Made by a program: the position numbers and the translations under genes. A stretch of DNA of 64,000 nt from Rhodanobacter glycinis (lineage in GTDB: Bacteria; Pseudomonadota; Gammaproteobacteria; Xanthomonadales; Rhodanobacteraceae): NCBI RefSeq assembly GCF_900114325.1, contig NZ_FOSR01000013.1, forward strand, positions 30,629-94,628, written 5' to 3'. Shown here one piece after another: positions 16,332 through 25,278 of this stretch (positions are counted from its first letter, which is position 1; the number at the start of each line of letters is the position of its first letter). Below the pieces are notes generated by a model. It was not told where the DNA came from, ran no database searches, and was given only the letters and a program-made list of their open reading frames with translations.

Positions 16332-17819
16332 ATGCGTCTGCATCTACTCGCGGCAGCCGTCGGACTGACCTTCGCTTTGGCTGGATGTGCCAGCAGCGGT
16401 GGCCTGCATCCGCAGGGCAAGCCGATCGATCCGTCCTCGCTGGCCACCGGGCAAAGCCTGGGCCAGGCGTCGGCCCCCGATGCCACCTGGCCGCAGGCGG
16501 ACTGGTGGACCGGGTTGGGCGATCCGCAGCTCGATGCGCTGATCGCCGAGGCACTCAAGGACAACCCGGGTCTGGCCGTGGCCGATGCGCGTGCGCGTGA
16601 AGCCCAGGCCGCCGCGGGCGTGGCCCATGCGGACCTGACGCCGGACATCAGCGCCGGCGCCAGCGTGGCCGGCGCGCGCCTGCCGGCCAGCGTGCCGGCG
16701 CTCGGCAATGGCCATTTCGGCTGGGCCAAGTACGCCTACGGCAGCTTCAAGTGGAGTCCCGACCTGTGGGGCGGCCGCCACGCCGCGTGGCGGGCCGCGA
16801 TCGGCAAGGGTCGCGCCGCCGAGGTGGAGGCGCATGCCGCTCGCGTGGAGTTGTCCGGCAGCGTGGCGCGTGCCTACGTGCAGCTGGGTTATGCCTATGC
16901 GCAGCAGGACGTGGCGCAGGCCGAACTGCAGCGCGCCAACGATGCGCGCAAGCTGACCCATCAGCGCGTCGATGCCGGCATCGACAATCGCATCCAGCTG
17001 GAACAGGCGAATGCCGAGGTGGCCGGCGCGCAGCAACAGGCGGAGCAGGCCTCGCGGGCGATCGACGCGGCGCGTTCGGCCTTGTCCGTGTTGCTGGGCA
17101 AGGGTCCCGACCGTGGCCGCGACATCACCCGGCCGCAGCTGTTGCCGCCGTCGATGCTGAGCGTGCCGGCCAACCTGCCGGTCAACCTGATCGGCCACCG
17201 CGCCGACCTGGTTGCCGCACGCTGGCAGGTGGAAGCCAGCAGTGAAGACATCAAGGCCGCCAAGGCCGAGTTCCTGCCGAACCTGGGCCTGACCGCGCTG
17301 GCCGGCGTGATCGGCTTCGGCGGCAGCAACATCCTGAACCTGCCGTCGCGCTTCTACAGCGTGGCGCCGGCGCTCAGCCTGCCGATCTTCAACGGCGGCC
17401 GGCTGCGCTACAACCTGCGCGGCAAGGATGCGCAGTACGACATCGCCGTGGCGCAGTACAACCAGACCCTGGTCAAGGCGGTCAACGAAGTCGCCGACGA
17501 TGTCGATGCGTTGCAGTCGCTGCAGCAGCAGGCGACTTCCGAGCAGCAGGCGCTCGATGCCGCGCGCAGCGCGTGGAAGCTGGCCGAGCAGCGCTACAAG
17601 GCCGGCGTCGGCAGCTACCTGGAAGCGCTGACCGTGCGCCAGCAGCTGCTGGTGGCCGAGCAGCGCATGGCCGCGCTCAAGGCGCAGCAGTCCGACCAGT
17701 CGGTGCAGCTGATCCAGGCCCTTGGCGGTGGTTACCGTCCGGCGCACGGGCAGCTTCCGCCCGAACCGAAAGCTACCGCATCGTCTTCCGTTTCCCCCAC
17801 CCCTGATAACCGTTCCTGA
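16332..17819 (+). CDS. Outer-membrane efflux lipoprotein (NodT/OprM family)
   Basis: 495-aa outer-membrane factor. The lipoprotein signal MRLHLLAAAVGLTFALAGC gives lipidated Cys19. Two tandem OEP repeats follow (about residues 65-250 and 285-455), including the typical WWTGLGDPQLDALIAEAL entry and SLPIFNGGRLRYNL region. As a trimer it would form the outer-membrane and periplasmic channel for the pump encoded downstream. It lies in an operon with marR upstream and the fusion protein 9 nt downstream. Substrate not readable. Confidence 0.92.
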   Translation: MRLHLLAAAVGLTFALAGCASSGGLHPQGKPIDPSSLATGQSLGQASAPDATWPQADWWTGLGDPQLDALIAEALKDNPGLAVADARAREAQAAAGVAHADLTPDISAGASVAGARLPASVPALGNGHFGWAKYAYGSFKWSPDLWGGRHAAWRAAIGKGRAAEVEAHAARVELSGSVARAYVQLGYAYAQQDVAQAELQRANDARKLTHQRVDAGIDNRIQLEQANAEVAGAQQQAEQASRAIDAARSALSVLLGKGPDRGRDITRPQLLPPSMLSVPANLPVNLIGHRADLVAARWQVEASSEDIKAAKAEFLPNLGLTALAGVIGFGGSNILNLPSRFYSVAPALSLPIFNGGRLRYNLRGKDAQYDIAVAQYNQTLVKAVNEVADDVDALQSLQQQATSEQQALDAARSAWKLAEQRYKAGVGSYLEALTVRQQLLVAEQRMAALKAQQSDQSVQLIQALGGGYRPAHGQLPPEPKATASSSVSPTPDNRS

Positions 17820-17828
17820 GGCAGCCCC

Positions 17829-19022
17829 ATGTCCAGCCAGATGTCATCCACGGCCGATAGCGCGGCCGCCAAGCCGCCGAAGAAAAACCGGCGGGGTTTC
17901 CTGTTGCGCCTGCTCGGCGTGATCGTGCTGCTGGCCTTCATCGGCTGGCTGTTGTGGTACTTCCTCGACGGGCGCTGGTACGAAAGCACCGATGACGCCT
18001 ACGTCGGCGGCAACGTGGTGCAGATCACCCCGCAGATTCCCGGCACCGTGGTCAGCATCGGCGCCGACGATGGCGACCTGGTGAAGCAGGGCGACATGCT
18101 GGTGAAGCTGGACCAGGCCGACGCCGACGTGGCGCTGGCCGAAGCCAAGGCCAACCTCGCCAACACCGTGCGCAAGGTGCGCGGCCTGTACTCCAGCGTC
18201 AACGGCGCCCAGGCCATCGTGGCCGCGCGCAAGGTGGCGGTGCAGAAGGCGCAGTCCGATTACAACCGTCGCGTGGCCTTGGCCAAGTCCGGTGCGATCT
18301 CGACCGAGGAACTGGCGCATGTGCGTGACGAGCTGACCAGCGCGCAGAGCGCGTTGATCACCGCCCAGCAGCAGTACCAGACCAACAAGGTGCTGGTGGA
18401 CGACACCGTGGTCGCCTCGCACCCCGACGTGCAGGCCGCCGCCGCGAAGTTCCGCGCCGCCTATCTGGACGACGTGCGCACCACCCTGGTGGCGCCGGTG
18501 ACCGGCTACGTGGCGATGCGTTCGGTGCAGGTCGGCCAGCGCGTGCAGCCGGGCGCGCCGCTGATGGCGGTGGTGCCGCTGCACGGCGTGTGGATCGACG
18601 CGAACTTCAAGGAAACCCAGCTTACCCACATGCGTATCGGCCAGCCGGTGGAGATCGAGTCCGATGTCTACGGTGGCGCGGTCACCTACAAGGGCAAGGT
18701 GCAAAGCCTGGGCGTGGGCACCGGCAGCGCGTTCTCGCTGCTGCCGGCGCAGAACGCCACCGGCAACTGGATCAAGATCGTGCAGCGCATCCCGGTACGC
18801 GTGGTGTTCACTGACCCGGCCCAGCTCGACAAGCACCCGCTGCGTATCGGCATGTCGCTGAACGTGGACGTGAACCTGCACAACCAGGATGGCCCGATGC
18901 TGTCGCAGCAGGCGCCGACCAAGCCGGCTTTCAGCACCGACGTGTACGAGAAGCAGCTGGCCAAGGCAGATGCGCAGATCGCGCAGATCATCCACGCCAA
19001 CATGGCGGGCGCCGGGAAATGA
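17829..19022 (+). CDS. emrA: Membrane-fusion protein (HlyD/EmrA family)
   Basis: 397-aa periplasmic adaptor. A short cytosolic N-terminus (NRRG at 20-23) is followed by one transmembrane helix at about 24-46, then the EmrA-type start WYESTDDAYVGGNVVQITPQIPG, a lipoyl half-motif, a coiled-coil hairpin (about 95-205) and the second lipoyl/beta-barrel part (VAPVTGYVAMRSVQVGQRV). It links the DHA2 pump in the inner membrane to the outer-membrane factor. It overlaps neither neighbour: 9 nt from the upstream gene and 95 nt from the first pump gene. The symbol is by family. Confidence 0.9.
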   Translation: MSSQMSSTADSAAAKPPKKNRRGFLLRLLGVIVLLAFIGWLLWYFLDGRWYESTDDAYVGGNVVQITPQIPGTVVSIGADDGDLVKQGDMLVKLDQADADVALAEAKANLANTVRKVRGLYSSVNGAQAIVAARKVAVQKAQSDYNRRVALAKSGAISTEELAHVRDELTSAQSALITAQQQYQTNKVLVDDTVVASHPDVQAAAAKFRAAYLDDVRTTLVAPVTGYVAMRSVQVGQRVQPGAPLMAVVPLHGVWIDANFKETQLTHMRIGQPVEIESDVYGGAVTYKGKVQSLGVGTGSAFSLLPAQNATGNWIKIVQRIPVRVVFTDPAQLDKHPLRIGMSLNVDVNLHNQDGPMLSQQAPTKPAFSTDVYEKQLAKADAQIAQIIHANMAGAGK

Positions 19023-19117
19023 CATAGGAGCCGCCGCCGCCGCGATCGGCAGGGCGCTGGACATGGTGATCGGCATCGTCATGGAAAGCATCACGCTGGC
19101 GCGGCGTCGGGCAACGC

Positions 19118-20644
19118 ATGAGCGAGCACTTTCGTCCGCCCAATCTTGCATTGACCACGGTCGGCCTGTCGCTGGCGACGTTCATGCGAGTACTGGACAC
19201 GACGATTGCCAACGTGTCGTTGCCAACCATTGCGGGCAATCTCGGGGTGAGCATTTCCGAGAGCACCTGGGTGGTGACCTCGTTCGCGGTGTGCATGGCG
19301 ATCTCGTTGCCGCTGACCGGGTTCCTCACCCGCCGCTTTGGCGAAGTGAAACTGTTCGTGTGGTGCACGTTGCTGTTCGTGCTGAGTTCGTTCCTGTGCG
19401 GCCTGGCGCAGAACATGGACATGTTGCTGCTGTTCCGCGCGTTGCAGGGCGCGGTGGCCGGACCGTTGTATCCGGTCACGCAAAGCCTGCTGATCGCGGT
19501 GTACCCGCCGGCCAAGCGCGGCATGGCACTGGCGCTGCTGGCAATGGTGACGGTGGTGGCACCGATCGCCGGACCGATTCTGGGTGGCTGGATTACCGAC
19601 AACTATTCATGGCGCTGGATCTTCTTCATCAACGTGCCGGTCGGCGTCTTCGCCGCCACGGTGGCGATCAGTCAATTGCGCGGCAAGCTGGAGCGGATCG
19701 AGCGGCCGCGCATGGATTACGTCGGCCTGGTCACGCTGATCGTGGGCGTGGGCGCGTTGCAGGTGGTGCTGGACAAGGGCAACGATGCGGATTGGTTCCA
19801 TTCGAACTTCATCATCATCGCCAGCATCGTCTCGGCGCTCGCGCTGGTGGTGTTCCTGATCTGGGAACTGACCGACAAGGACCCGATCGTCGACCTGCGC
19901 CTGTTTCGCCACCGCAACTTCAGCGCGGGCACGCTGGTACTGGTGCTGTCGTATTCGGCGTTCTTCGCGATCGGCCTGCTGATGCCGCTGTGGCTGCAGC
20001 GCAACCTGCATTACACGGCGACCTGGGCCGGCTTCGCGACCGCGCCGATCGGCGTGCTGCCGGTGCTGCTGACGTTTTTCGTGGGCAAGTACGCCACGCA
20101 CGTCGATTTGCGCCTGCTGGCTGCCGGCGCATTCGTGGTGATGGGCATGACCTGTTTCATGCGCTCGGACTTCTACATGCAGATCGATTTCATGCATGTG
20201 GCGCTGGTGCAGCTGTTCCAGGGCTTGGGCGTGGCATTGTTCTTCATGCCGACGCTGACCATTTTGCTGTCGGACCTGCAGCCGCACGAGATCGCGGCAG
20301 GTTCGGGTCTGTCGACCTTCCTGCGTACGCTGGGCGGCAGTTTCACCGCCTCGATCACCACCTTCGTATGGGATCGTCGAGCGGGAATCCATCACGCGCG
20401 GCTGGCCGAACACATCAATCCGTACAACCCGTTGTTGCAGCACGCGCTGGCCGGCGACAGCCCGGCCCATCGCACGCATGCACTGGCCTTGCTCGACCGT
20501 TCGATCGGCCAGCAGGGCTTCCAGATCGCCTTCAACGAAATCTTCCATGCGCTGGGCTGGATTTTCCTCGGCCTGATCGCCGTGTTGTGGCTGGCGCGGC
20601 CGCCGTTCCTGACACGCAGCCGCGCCACCGCCGAAGCCGATTGA
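19118..20644 (+). CDS. emrB: DHA2-family MFS multidrug pump, copy 1 (EmrB/QacA type)
   Basis: 508-aa, about 14 transmembrane segments, DHA2 (EmrB/QacA) drug:H+ antiporter. Conserved TM1 motif LDTTIANVSLP and motif A-like loop LTRRFGEVK are present, as are GPILGGWITDNYSWRWIFFINVP and the C-terminal GSGLSTFLRTLGGSF. Unusually, the residue three before the TM1 Asp is Arg (FMRVLD); copy 2 and family members have Gln (FMQVLD). The product is very similar to the next gene over its whole length. The ATG lacks a strong ribosome-binding site. It pairs with the EmrA-like adaptor upstream. Confidence 0.9.
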   Translation: MSEHFRPPNLALTTVGLSLATFMRVLDTTIANVSLPTIAGNLGVSISESTWVVTSFAVCMAISLPLTGFLTRRFGEVKLFVWCTLLFVLSSFLCGLAQNMDMLLLFRALQGAVAGPLYPVTQSLLIAVYPPAKRGMALALLAMVTVVAPIAGPILGGWITDNYSWRWIFFINVPVGVFAATVAISQLRGKLERIERPRMDYVGLVTLIVGVGALQVVLDKGNDADWFHSNFIIIASIVSALALVVFLIWELTDKDPIVDLRLFRHRNFSAGTLVLVLSYSAFFAIGLLMPLWLQRNLHYTATWAGFATAPIGVLPVLLTFFVGKYATHVDLRLLAAGAFVVMGMTCFMRSDFYMQIDFMHVALVQLFQGLGVALFFMPTLTILLSDLQPHEIAAGSGLSTFLRTLGGSFTASITTFVWDRRAGIHHARLAEHINPYNPLLQHALAGDSPAHRTHALALLDRSIGQQGFQIAFNEIFHALGWIFLGLIAVLWLARPPFLTRSRATAEAD

Positions 20645-20681
20645 TTTTCGCCCGGCCCCCTACCCCACCGAGCTTGTCCCC

Positions 20682-22211
20682 ATGAGCACCCATTTCCGTC
20701 CACCGAATCTCGCGCTGACCACGATCGGCTTGTCGCTGGCCACCTTCATGCAGGTGCTGGACACGACGATCGCGAACGTGTCGTTGCCGACCATCGCCGG
20801 CAACCTCGGCGTGAGCAACGACCAGAGCACCTGGGTGATCACCTCGTTCGCGGTGAGCATGGCGATCTCGCTGCCGCTGACCGGCTTCCTCACCCGCCGC
20901 TTCGGCGAGGTGAAGCTGTTCGTGTGGTGCACGCTGCTGTTTTCGCTCACTTCGTTCATGTGCGGCGTGTCGCAGAGCATGGGCATGCTGCTGTTGTTCC
21001 GTGCGCTGCAGGGCGCGGTGGCAGGGCCGATGTACCCGGTCACGCAGAGCCTGCTGATCGGTGTCTATCCGAACGAAAAGCGCGGCATGGCGCTGGCATT
21101 GCTGTCGATGGTGACGGTGGTGGCGCCGATTGCTGGCCCGATCCTGGGCGGCTGGATCACCGACAACTATTCCTGGCCGTGGATCTTCTTCATCAACGTG
21201 CCGATCGGCATCTTCGCCAGCGTGGTGGTGGCCGCACAGTTGCGCGAGAAGCTGGAGAAACTGGAGCGACCGCGGGTGGATTACGTCGGCCTGGTCACGC
21301 TGATCATCGGCGTGGGTGCGCTGCAGGTGGTGCTGGACAAGGGCAATGATGCGGACTGGTTCCATTCCAACTTCATCATCATCACCAGCATCGTGTCGGC
21401 CATCTCGCTGGCGATCTTCCTGATCTGGGAATTGACCGACAAGGACCCGATCGTCGACCTCAAGCTGTTCCGGCACCGCAACTTCACCACCGGCACCATC
21501 GCGATGGTGCTGGGTTACGCGGCGTTCTTCTCGATCGCGCTGCTGGTGCCGCTGTGGCTGCAGCAGAACCTGGGCTACACCTCGACCTGGGCCGGCTTTG
21601 CCACCGCGCCGCTGGGCGTGATCCCGGTGCTGCTGACCTTCTTCGTCGGCAAGTACGCCACGCGCATGGATCTGCGCCTGCTTGCTGCGCTGTCGTTCAT
21701 GGTGATGGGCGCCACCTGCTTCATGCGCGCGGACTTCTACCTGCAGGTCGACTTCTACCACGTGGCGATGGTGCAGCTGTGGCAGGGCCTGGGCGTGGCG
21801 TTGTTCTTCATGCCCACCTTGACCATCCTGCTGTCGGACCTGCAAGGCCACGAGATCGCCGCCGGCTCGGGGTTGTCGACCTTCCTGCGTACGCTGGGCG
21901 GCAGCTTCTCGGCATCGATCACCACGCTGATGTGGACGCGGCGCGCGGTGACCCACCACGAGCAGCTGGCCGAGCACATCAATCCGTACAACCCGGTATC
22001 GCAGGCGGCGATGCAGCACCTGGGCCACGGCAACCCGCAGCTGGCCGGCAGCATGATCAACGGCATGATCACCCAGCAGAGTTTCCAGATCTCGTTCAAC
22101 GAAGTGTTCTACGTGCTGGGCTGGATCTTCATCGTGTTGATGGGCGTGATCTGGATGGCCAAACCGCCGTTCGTGTCGAAAGGTGGCCCGGCGACGGCTG
22201 GCGGCCACTGA
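20682..22211 (+). CDS. emrB: DHA2-family MFS multidrug pump, copy 2 (EmrB/QacA type)
   Basis: 509-aa DHA2 antiporter, tandem duplicate of the preceding gene (starts 37 nt after its stop). It keeps the consensus FMQVLDTTIANVSLP in TM1, LTRRFGEVK, GPILGGWITDNYSWPWIFFINVP and GSGLSTFLRTLGGSF. By eye about three quarters or more of the residues match copy 1; differences cluster in the loop after HINPYNP (about residue 435-460) and at the C-terminus. It probably shares the same adaptor and outer-membrane channel; it may widen the substrate range or replace copy 1. Confidence 0.92.
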   Translation: MSTHFRPPNLALTTIGLSLATFMQVLDTTIANVSLPTIAGNLGVSNDQSTWVITSFAVSMAISLPLTGFLTRRFGEVKLFVWCTLLFSLTSFMCGVSQSMGMLLLFRALQGAVAGPMYPVTQSLLIGVYPNEKRGMALALLSMVTVVAPIAGPILGGWITDNYSWPWIFFINVPIGIFASVVVAAQLREKLEKLERPRVDYVGLVTLIIGVGALQVVLDKGNDADWFHSNFIIITSIVSAISLAIFLIWELTDKDPIVDLKLFRHRNFTTGTIAMVLGYAAFFSIALLVPLWLQQNLGYTSTWAGFATAPLGVIPVLLTFFVGKYATRMDLRLLAALSFMVMGATCFMRADFYLQVDFYHVAMVQLWQGLGVALFFMPTLTILLSDLQGHEIAAGSGLSTFLRTLGGSFSASITTLMWTRRAVTHHEQLAEHINPYNPVSQAAMQHLGHGNPQLAGSMINGMITQQSFQISFNEVFYVLGWIFIVLMGVIWMAKPPFVSKGGPATAGGH

Positions 22212-22377
22212 CGCGCTCGCGGGCAGTGCGCTCGAACCGGGGGCTTGCCGGCGACGGAAGTCCCCCCTTCGTCAGAGACACCGGGGCATCTGTTGCGCGC
22301 GCCCGGTGTCACCCCGGGCGGAGCGTACACGCGCATCCGCTTGCATATCGGCCCCGTAGCGTGGCGACAATGACGGC

Positions 22378-24519
22378 ATGAATGCCATGATCCGGCGCTT
22401 TGGCGAATCGGTCGCGTGGGGAAACCTGCTGCGCGGCGAGGGCCTGGCGTGGCTGTTCGTGGCCAAGATCATGCTCGCCTCGCTGTCGGCGCTGTGGCTG
22501 GCCTTGCGTTTCGGCTTGCCGCAGCCGTATACGGCGATGCTCACCGTGTTTGTGGTGATGCGTCCGCAGTCGGGCCTGGTGCTGGCCAAAAGCTTCTACC
22601 GTGCCATCGGCACCCTGGCCGGTGCGGCGGCCATCTTGCTGCTGTACGCACTGCTGCCGCAGCAGCGCGTGCTGTTCCTGCTCGGGCTGGCGCTGTGGGT
22701 GAGTGCATGCACGTTCGGCGCGGCGCGTTACCGCAACTTCGCCGCGTATGCCTTCGTGCTGTCCGGCTACACCGCCTGCATCATCGGCCTGCCCGCGGTG
22801 AGCGCGCCCACCGACATCTTCGAGGACGCGGTGGCCCGTGTGTCCGAGGTGATGCTGGGCATCCTCTGCGCCGGTGTGGTCAGCGACGTGATCTTCCCGC
22901 AGCGCCTGCGCGACGCGCTGGTGCGTGGCGTGCGCGCGCGCTTCGTCGCCTTCGTGCGTTACAGCCATGATGCGCTCACCGGAACCTACGACCACGCCCG
23001 CATCGAGGCACGCTGGCGCGATTTCGTGATCGAGGCGATCGGGCTGGAAGCCCAGCGCAGTTCCACCATCTTCGAGAATCCGCAGACCCGGGCGCGCAGC
23101 GCGATGGTGCAGCGGCTGAACCTGGAATTCATGGATGCGAATACACGCTTGTTGCGTCTGCATCACTGGATGCACCGCCTGCGCCAGCAGCGTGGCAGCA
23201 CGGGTGAGGTGCCGCGTGATGCCGCCGTCGCCGCGGTGGTGACGGCGGTGGAAACGCTGTACCAACCGTTGGCCACCGCATTCGACGTGGATCTGGATGC
23301 GCATACCGGCGAGCATGCGCGTGATCTCGCGCTGTCGCTGTCGCGCTTCAGCGCCGCCCTGCCCGCGCAGTCGACCCGTTTGCGCGAAGGCCTGCCCGCG
23401 CGCGTCCGGCCCGATCTCGACGTGGCATTGACCTTGCTCGATGACTACGCGCGTGCGCTGCGCCGCTACGCCTCCACCTATGCCACCTTGCGCAGTGCGC
23501 CGGTGGACAGTGACGCGGCGCCCGCCTCGCGCCGGCACCGCTTCGTGCCGCACACCGACACCTTGGTCGACCTGGTGGCCGGCTCACGGGCCGGGTTGGC
23601 GCTGCTGATCGGCGCGGCAATCTGGATCCTCACCGCATGGCCGAGCGGACTGGGCATGGTGATCCTCGCCACCGTGTTCGTGGCGCTGTACAGTTCCAGC
23701 CCCAATCCGGTCGCGTCGCTGCGCTATCTGGTCACCGGCTTCCTGCTGGCCTCGGTCTGCGCGCTGTTCTGTTACACCGTGCTGCTGCCGCAGGCCGACG
23801 GCTTCGTCATGTTGAGCTGTGCATTGGTGCCGTTCCTGATGGTCGGCAGCTACATGCTGACGCGGCCGGCACTGGCGGCGATCGGCGCGGGCTTCAACAT
23901 CATCTTCGTCGACGCGGTGGGCGTGCGCGCGCCGCAGGTGTTCGACTGGGCCGGCATCCTCAACGACGTGCTGGCCGACCTGTCCTGCGTATTGCTGGCA
24001 CTGGTGTTGCTGTCCACCATCATGCCGGCGGGTGGCCGCTGGATGCGTCGGCGCATGTTGCATCGTCTGCGCGGCTATGTGGTGGAGGCTTGCATCGCGC
24101 CGCTGCGCGGCCAGCGTGCGCGACTGGAAACGGCGCCGCGTGATTTGCTGCAGAAGCTGCTGGCCCAGCCCGGCGCATCGGCCGAGACCACTGCGCAAAC
24201 CCTGCGCTGGGCGCAGCTGGTGATGAACATCGGTCGTGGCGTGCTCGATCTGCGCGAGCGGATGCAGGTGGCACCGCCGCCGGCCGTATTGAGCGAACCC
24301 TTGCAGCACGACGCGCTGCCGCGCCTGGCCGAGTTGTTCGAACGGCCAGGCGCGGGCACCCACGCACGTGCCCTGGCCTCACTCGACGAGGCCATGCGCA
24401 TCGCCGTGATGGACGCGCCGCCCGGGCGACGGCCGCTGCTGATCCAGCTCCACCTGCTGCGCACGCAACTGCGCGACGCGGCCTACACGCTGGGCGGCGA
24501 ACGATTGCCGCCCGCGTAG
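22378..24519 (+). CDS. FUSC-family inner-membrane transporter (AaeB/YccS-like)
   Basis: 713-aa protein with the FUSC (fusaric acid resistance) architecture. The N-terminal membrane block of about six helices spans residues 25-180 and includes YTAMLTVFVVMRPQSG and SAPTDIFEDAVARVSEVMLGI. A cytosolic region follows (about 180-395), then a second membrane block (about 400-560) and a C-terminal helical tail. Family members export aromatic carboxylates or drugs. It lies 166 nt after the second DHA2 pump, so it may have its own promoter or belong to the MarR regulon. Confidence 0.88.
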   Translation: MNAMIRRFGESVAWGNLLRGEGLAWLFVAKIMLASLSALWLALRFGLPQPYTAMLTVFVVMRPQSGLVLAKSFYRAIGTLAGAAAILLLYALLPQQRVLFLLGLALWVSACTFGAARYRNFAAYAFVLSGYTACIIGLPAVSAPTDIFEDAVARVSEVMLGILCAGVVSDVIFPQRLRDALVRGVRARFVAFVRYSHDALTGTYDHARIEARWRDFVIEAIGLEAQRSSTIFENPQTRARSAMVQRLNLEFMDANTRLLRLHHWMHRLRQQRGSTGEVPRDAAVAAVVTAVETLYQPLATAFDVDLDAHTGEHARDLALSLSRFSAALPAQSTRLREGLPARVRPDLDVALTLLDDYARALRRYASTYATLRSAPVDSDAAPASRRHRFVPHTDTLVDLVAGSRAGLALLIGAAIWILTAWPSGLGMVILATVFVALYSSSPNPVASLRYLVTGFLLASVCALFCYTVLLPQADGFVMLSCALVPFLMVGSYMLTRPALAAIGAGFNIIFVDAVGVRAPQVFDWAGILNDVLADLSCVLLALVLLSTIMPAGGRWMRRRMLHRLRGYVVEACIAPLRGQRARLETAPRDLLQKLLAQPGASAETTAQTLRWAQLVMNIGRGVLDLRERMQVAPPPAVLSEPLQHDALPRLAELFERPGAGTHARALASLDEAMRIAVMDAPPGRRPLLIQLHLLRTQLRDAAYTLGGERLPPA

Positions 24520-24527
24520 GCTGGTTC

Positions 24528-25058
24528 TCAGATGTTGAAGGCCAGGCCGACCAGCGCCATCGTCTCGCCGCGGTTCGGCTCGTGCATGCTGCCGTTGGAG
24601 ATGTGGCGCAATTGGAAGCTCCAGTGCTTGCCCTGCCAACCCAGCGTGCTGACGAATTCGTAGCCACTGCTCAGCGCCTGTGTGCGGCCGCTGTGATACG
24701 CGGGCTGGAAACTGAAGAACAGCGGGCGATACCAAGCATCGGCATCGCCGTAATGGAAGCGTGCGCCGGCGGCCGCCAGCCATACCGAATCGCTGGTGGT
24801 GTAGCGCGAGTTGCGGTAACGCGACACGTCGCGGCCGTTGATCCAGCCGACCGACACATCCGGCGACCAGGTGAGGCGGGTGCTGCCGATACGGTGTTCG
24901 CCGAACACGCCTTCGAGGAAGGCGGCGTTGCTGCCGTAACCGTCCATGTAACTGCGACCGGCCTGCACTTCGATGCGGGTGGCGGCAGTAGCGGGCAGCG
25001 CGGGGAGGGCAAGCAGCGCAAGAACAGCGAGCCGACGGAGGAAGGTGCTTGATCGCAT
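24528..25058 (-). CDS. pagL: Lipid A 3-O-deacylase PagL
   Basis: 176-aa outer-membrane beta-barrel enzyme. Signal peptide residues 1-25 (ending PATAA). The catalytic HIS-containing motif RHISNGSMHEPNRGE gives His152 and Ser154, with Glu165 as the likely third residue, matching the His-Ser-Glu triad of PagL (acyloxyacyl hydrolase family). The protein ends in a hydrophobic residue (LVGLAFNI), as outer-membrane barrels do. PagL removes the 3-O acyl chain from lipid A and alters surface charge and immune recognition. It is convergent with the FUSC gene and divergent from ntrB. The start at 25058 opens the signal peptide. Confidence 0.88.
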   Translation of the reverse strand: MRSSTFLRRLAVLALLALPALPATAATRIEVQAGRSYMDGYGSNAAFLEGVFGEHRIGSTRLTWSPDVSVGWINGRDVSRYRNSRYTTSDSVWLAAAGARFHYGDADAWYRPLFFSFQPAYHSGRTQALSSGYEFVSTLGWQGKHWSFQLRHISNGSMHEPNRGETMALVGLAFNI

Positions 25059-25152
25059 GGGGAACGGGCCTTGGGGAAGGGGGAATGCTTGCTGCACTCG
25101 TAAGTTTACTAATTGTGCCAGCCCTTGTGGCTCCTACAAAAGTCGCATGGAA

Positions 25153-25167
25153 GCAACACAGTGTTGC
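25153..25167. promoter_or_regulatory. Perfect 7-1-7 palindrome between pagL and ntrB
   Basis: GCAACAC-A-GTGTTGC, a perfect 15-bp palindrome, lies 95 nt upstream of the pagL start and 111 nt upstream of ntrB. It has the size of a dimeric repressor or activator site. The binder is unknown. Confidence 0.35.
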
Positions 25168-25242
25168 GCCAGATGCACGTTCGTCGCGGAGCCGCGCAGA
25201 GGGGAGAGAACAGGTTTGCAAGCCCGGTTTGGATTTCGCCAT

Positions 25243-25278
25243 TTGCACCAAATCAATTCATTGCCCATAGTGGTGCAA
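25243..25278 (+). promoter_or_regulatory. Inverted repeat of NtrC-like half sites at ntrB start
   Basis: TTGCACCA (25243-25250) and TGGTGCAA (25271-25278) are perfect complements, 20 bp apart, the second overlapping the ntrB ATG. TGCACC/GGTGCA are the half sites of enterobacterial NtrC operators, but the canonical spacing is much shorter, so binding as a single NtrC site is uncertain. It could also act as an mRNA hairpin at the start codon. Confidence 0.4.
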
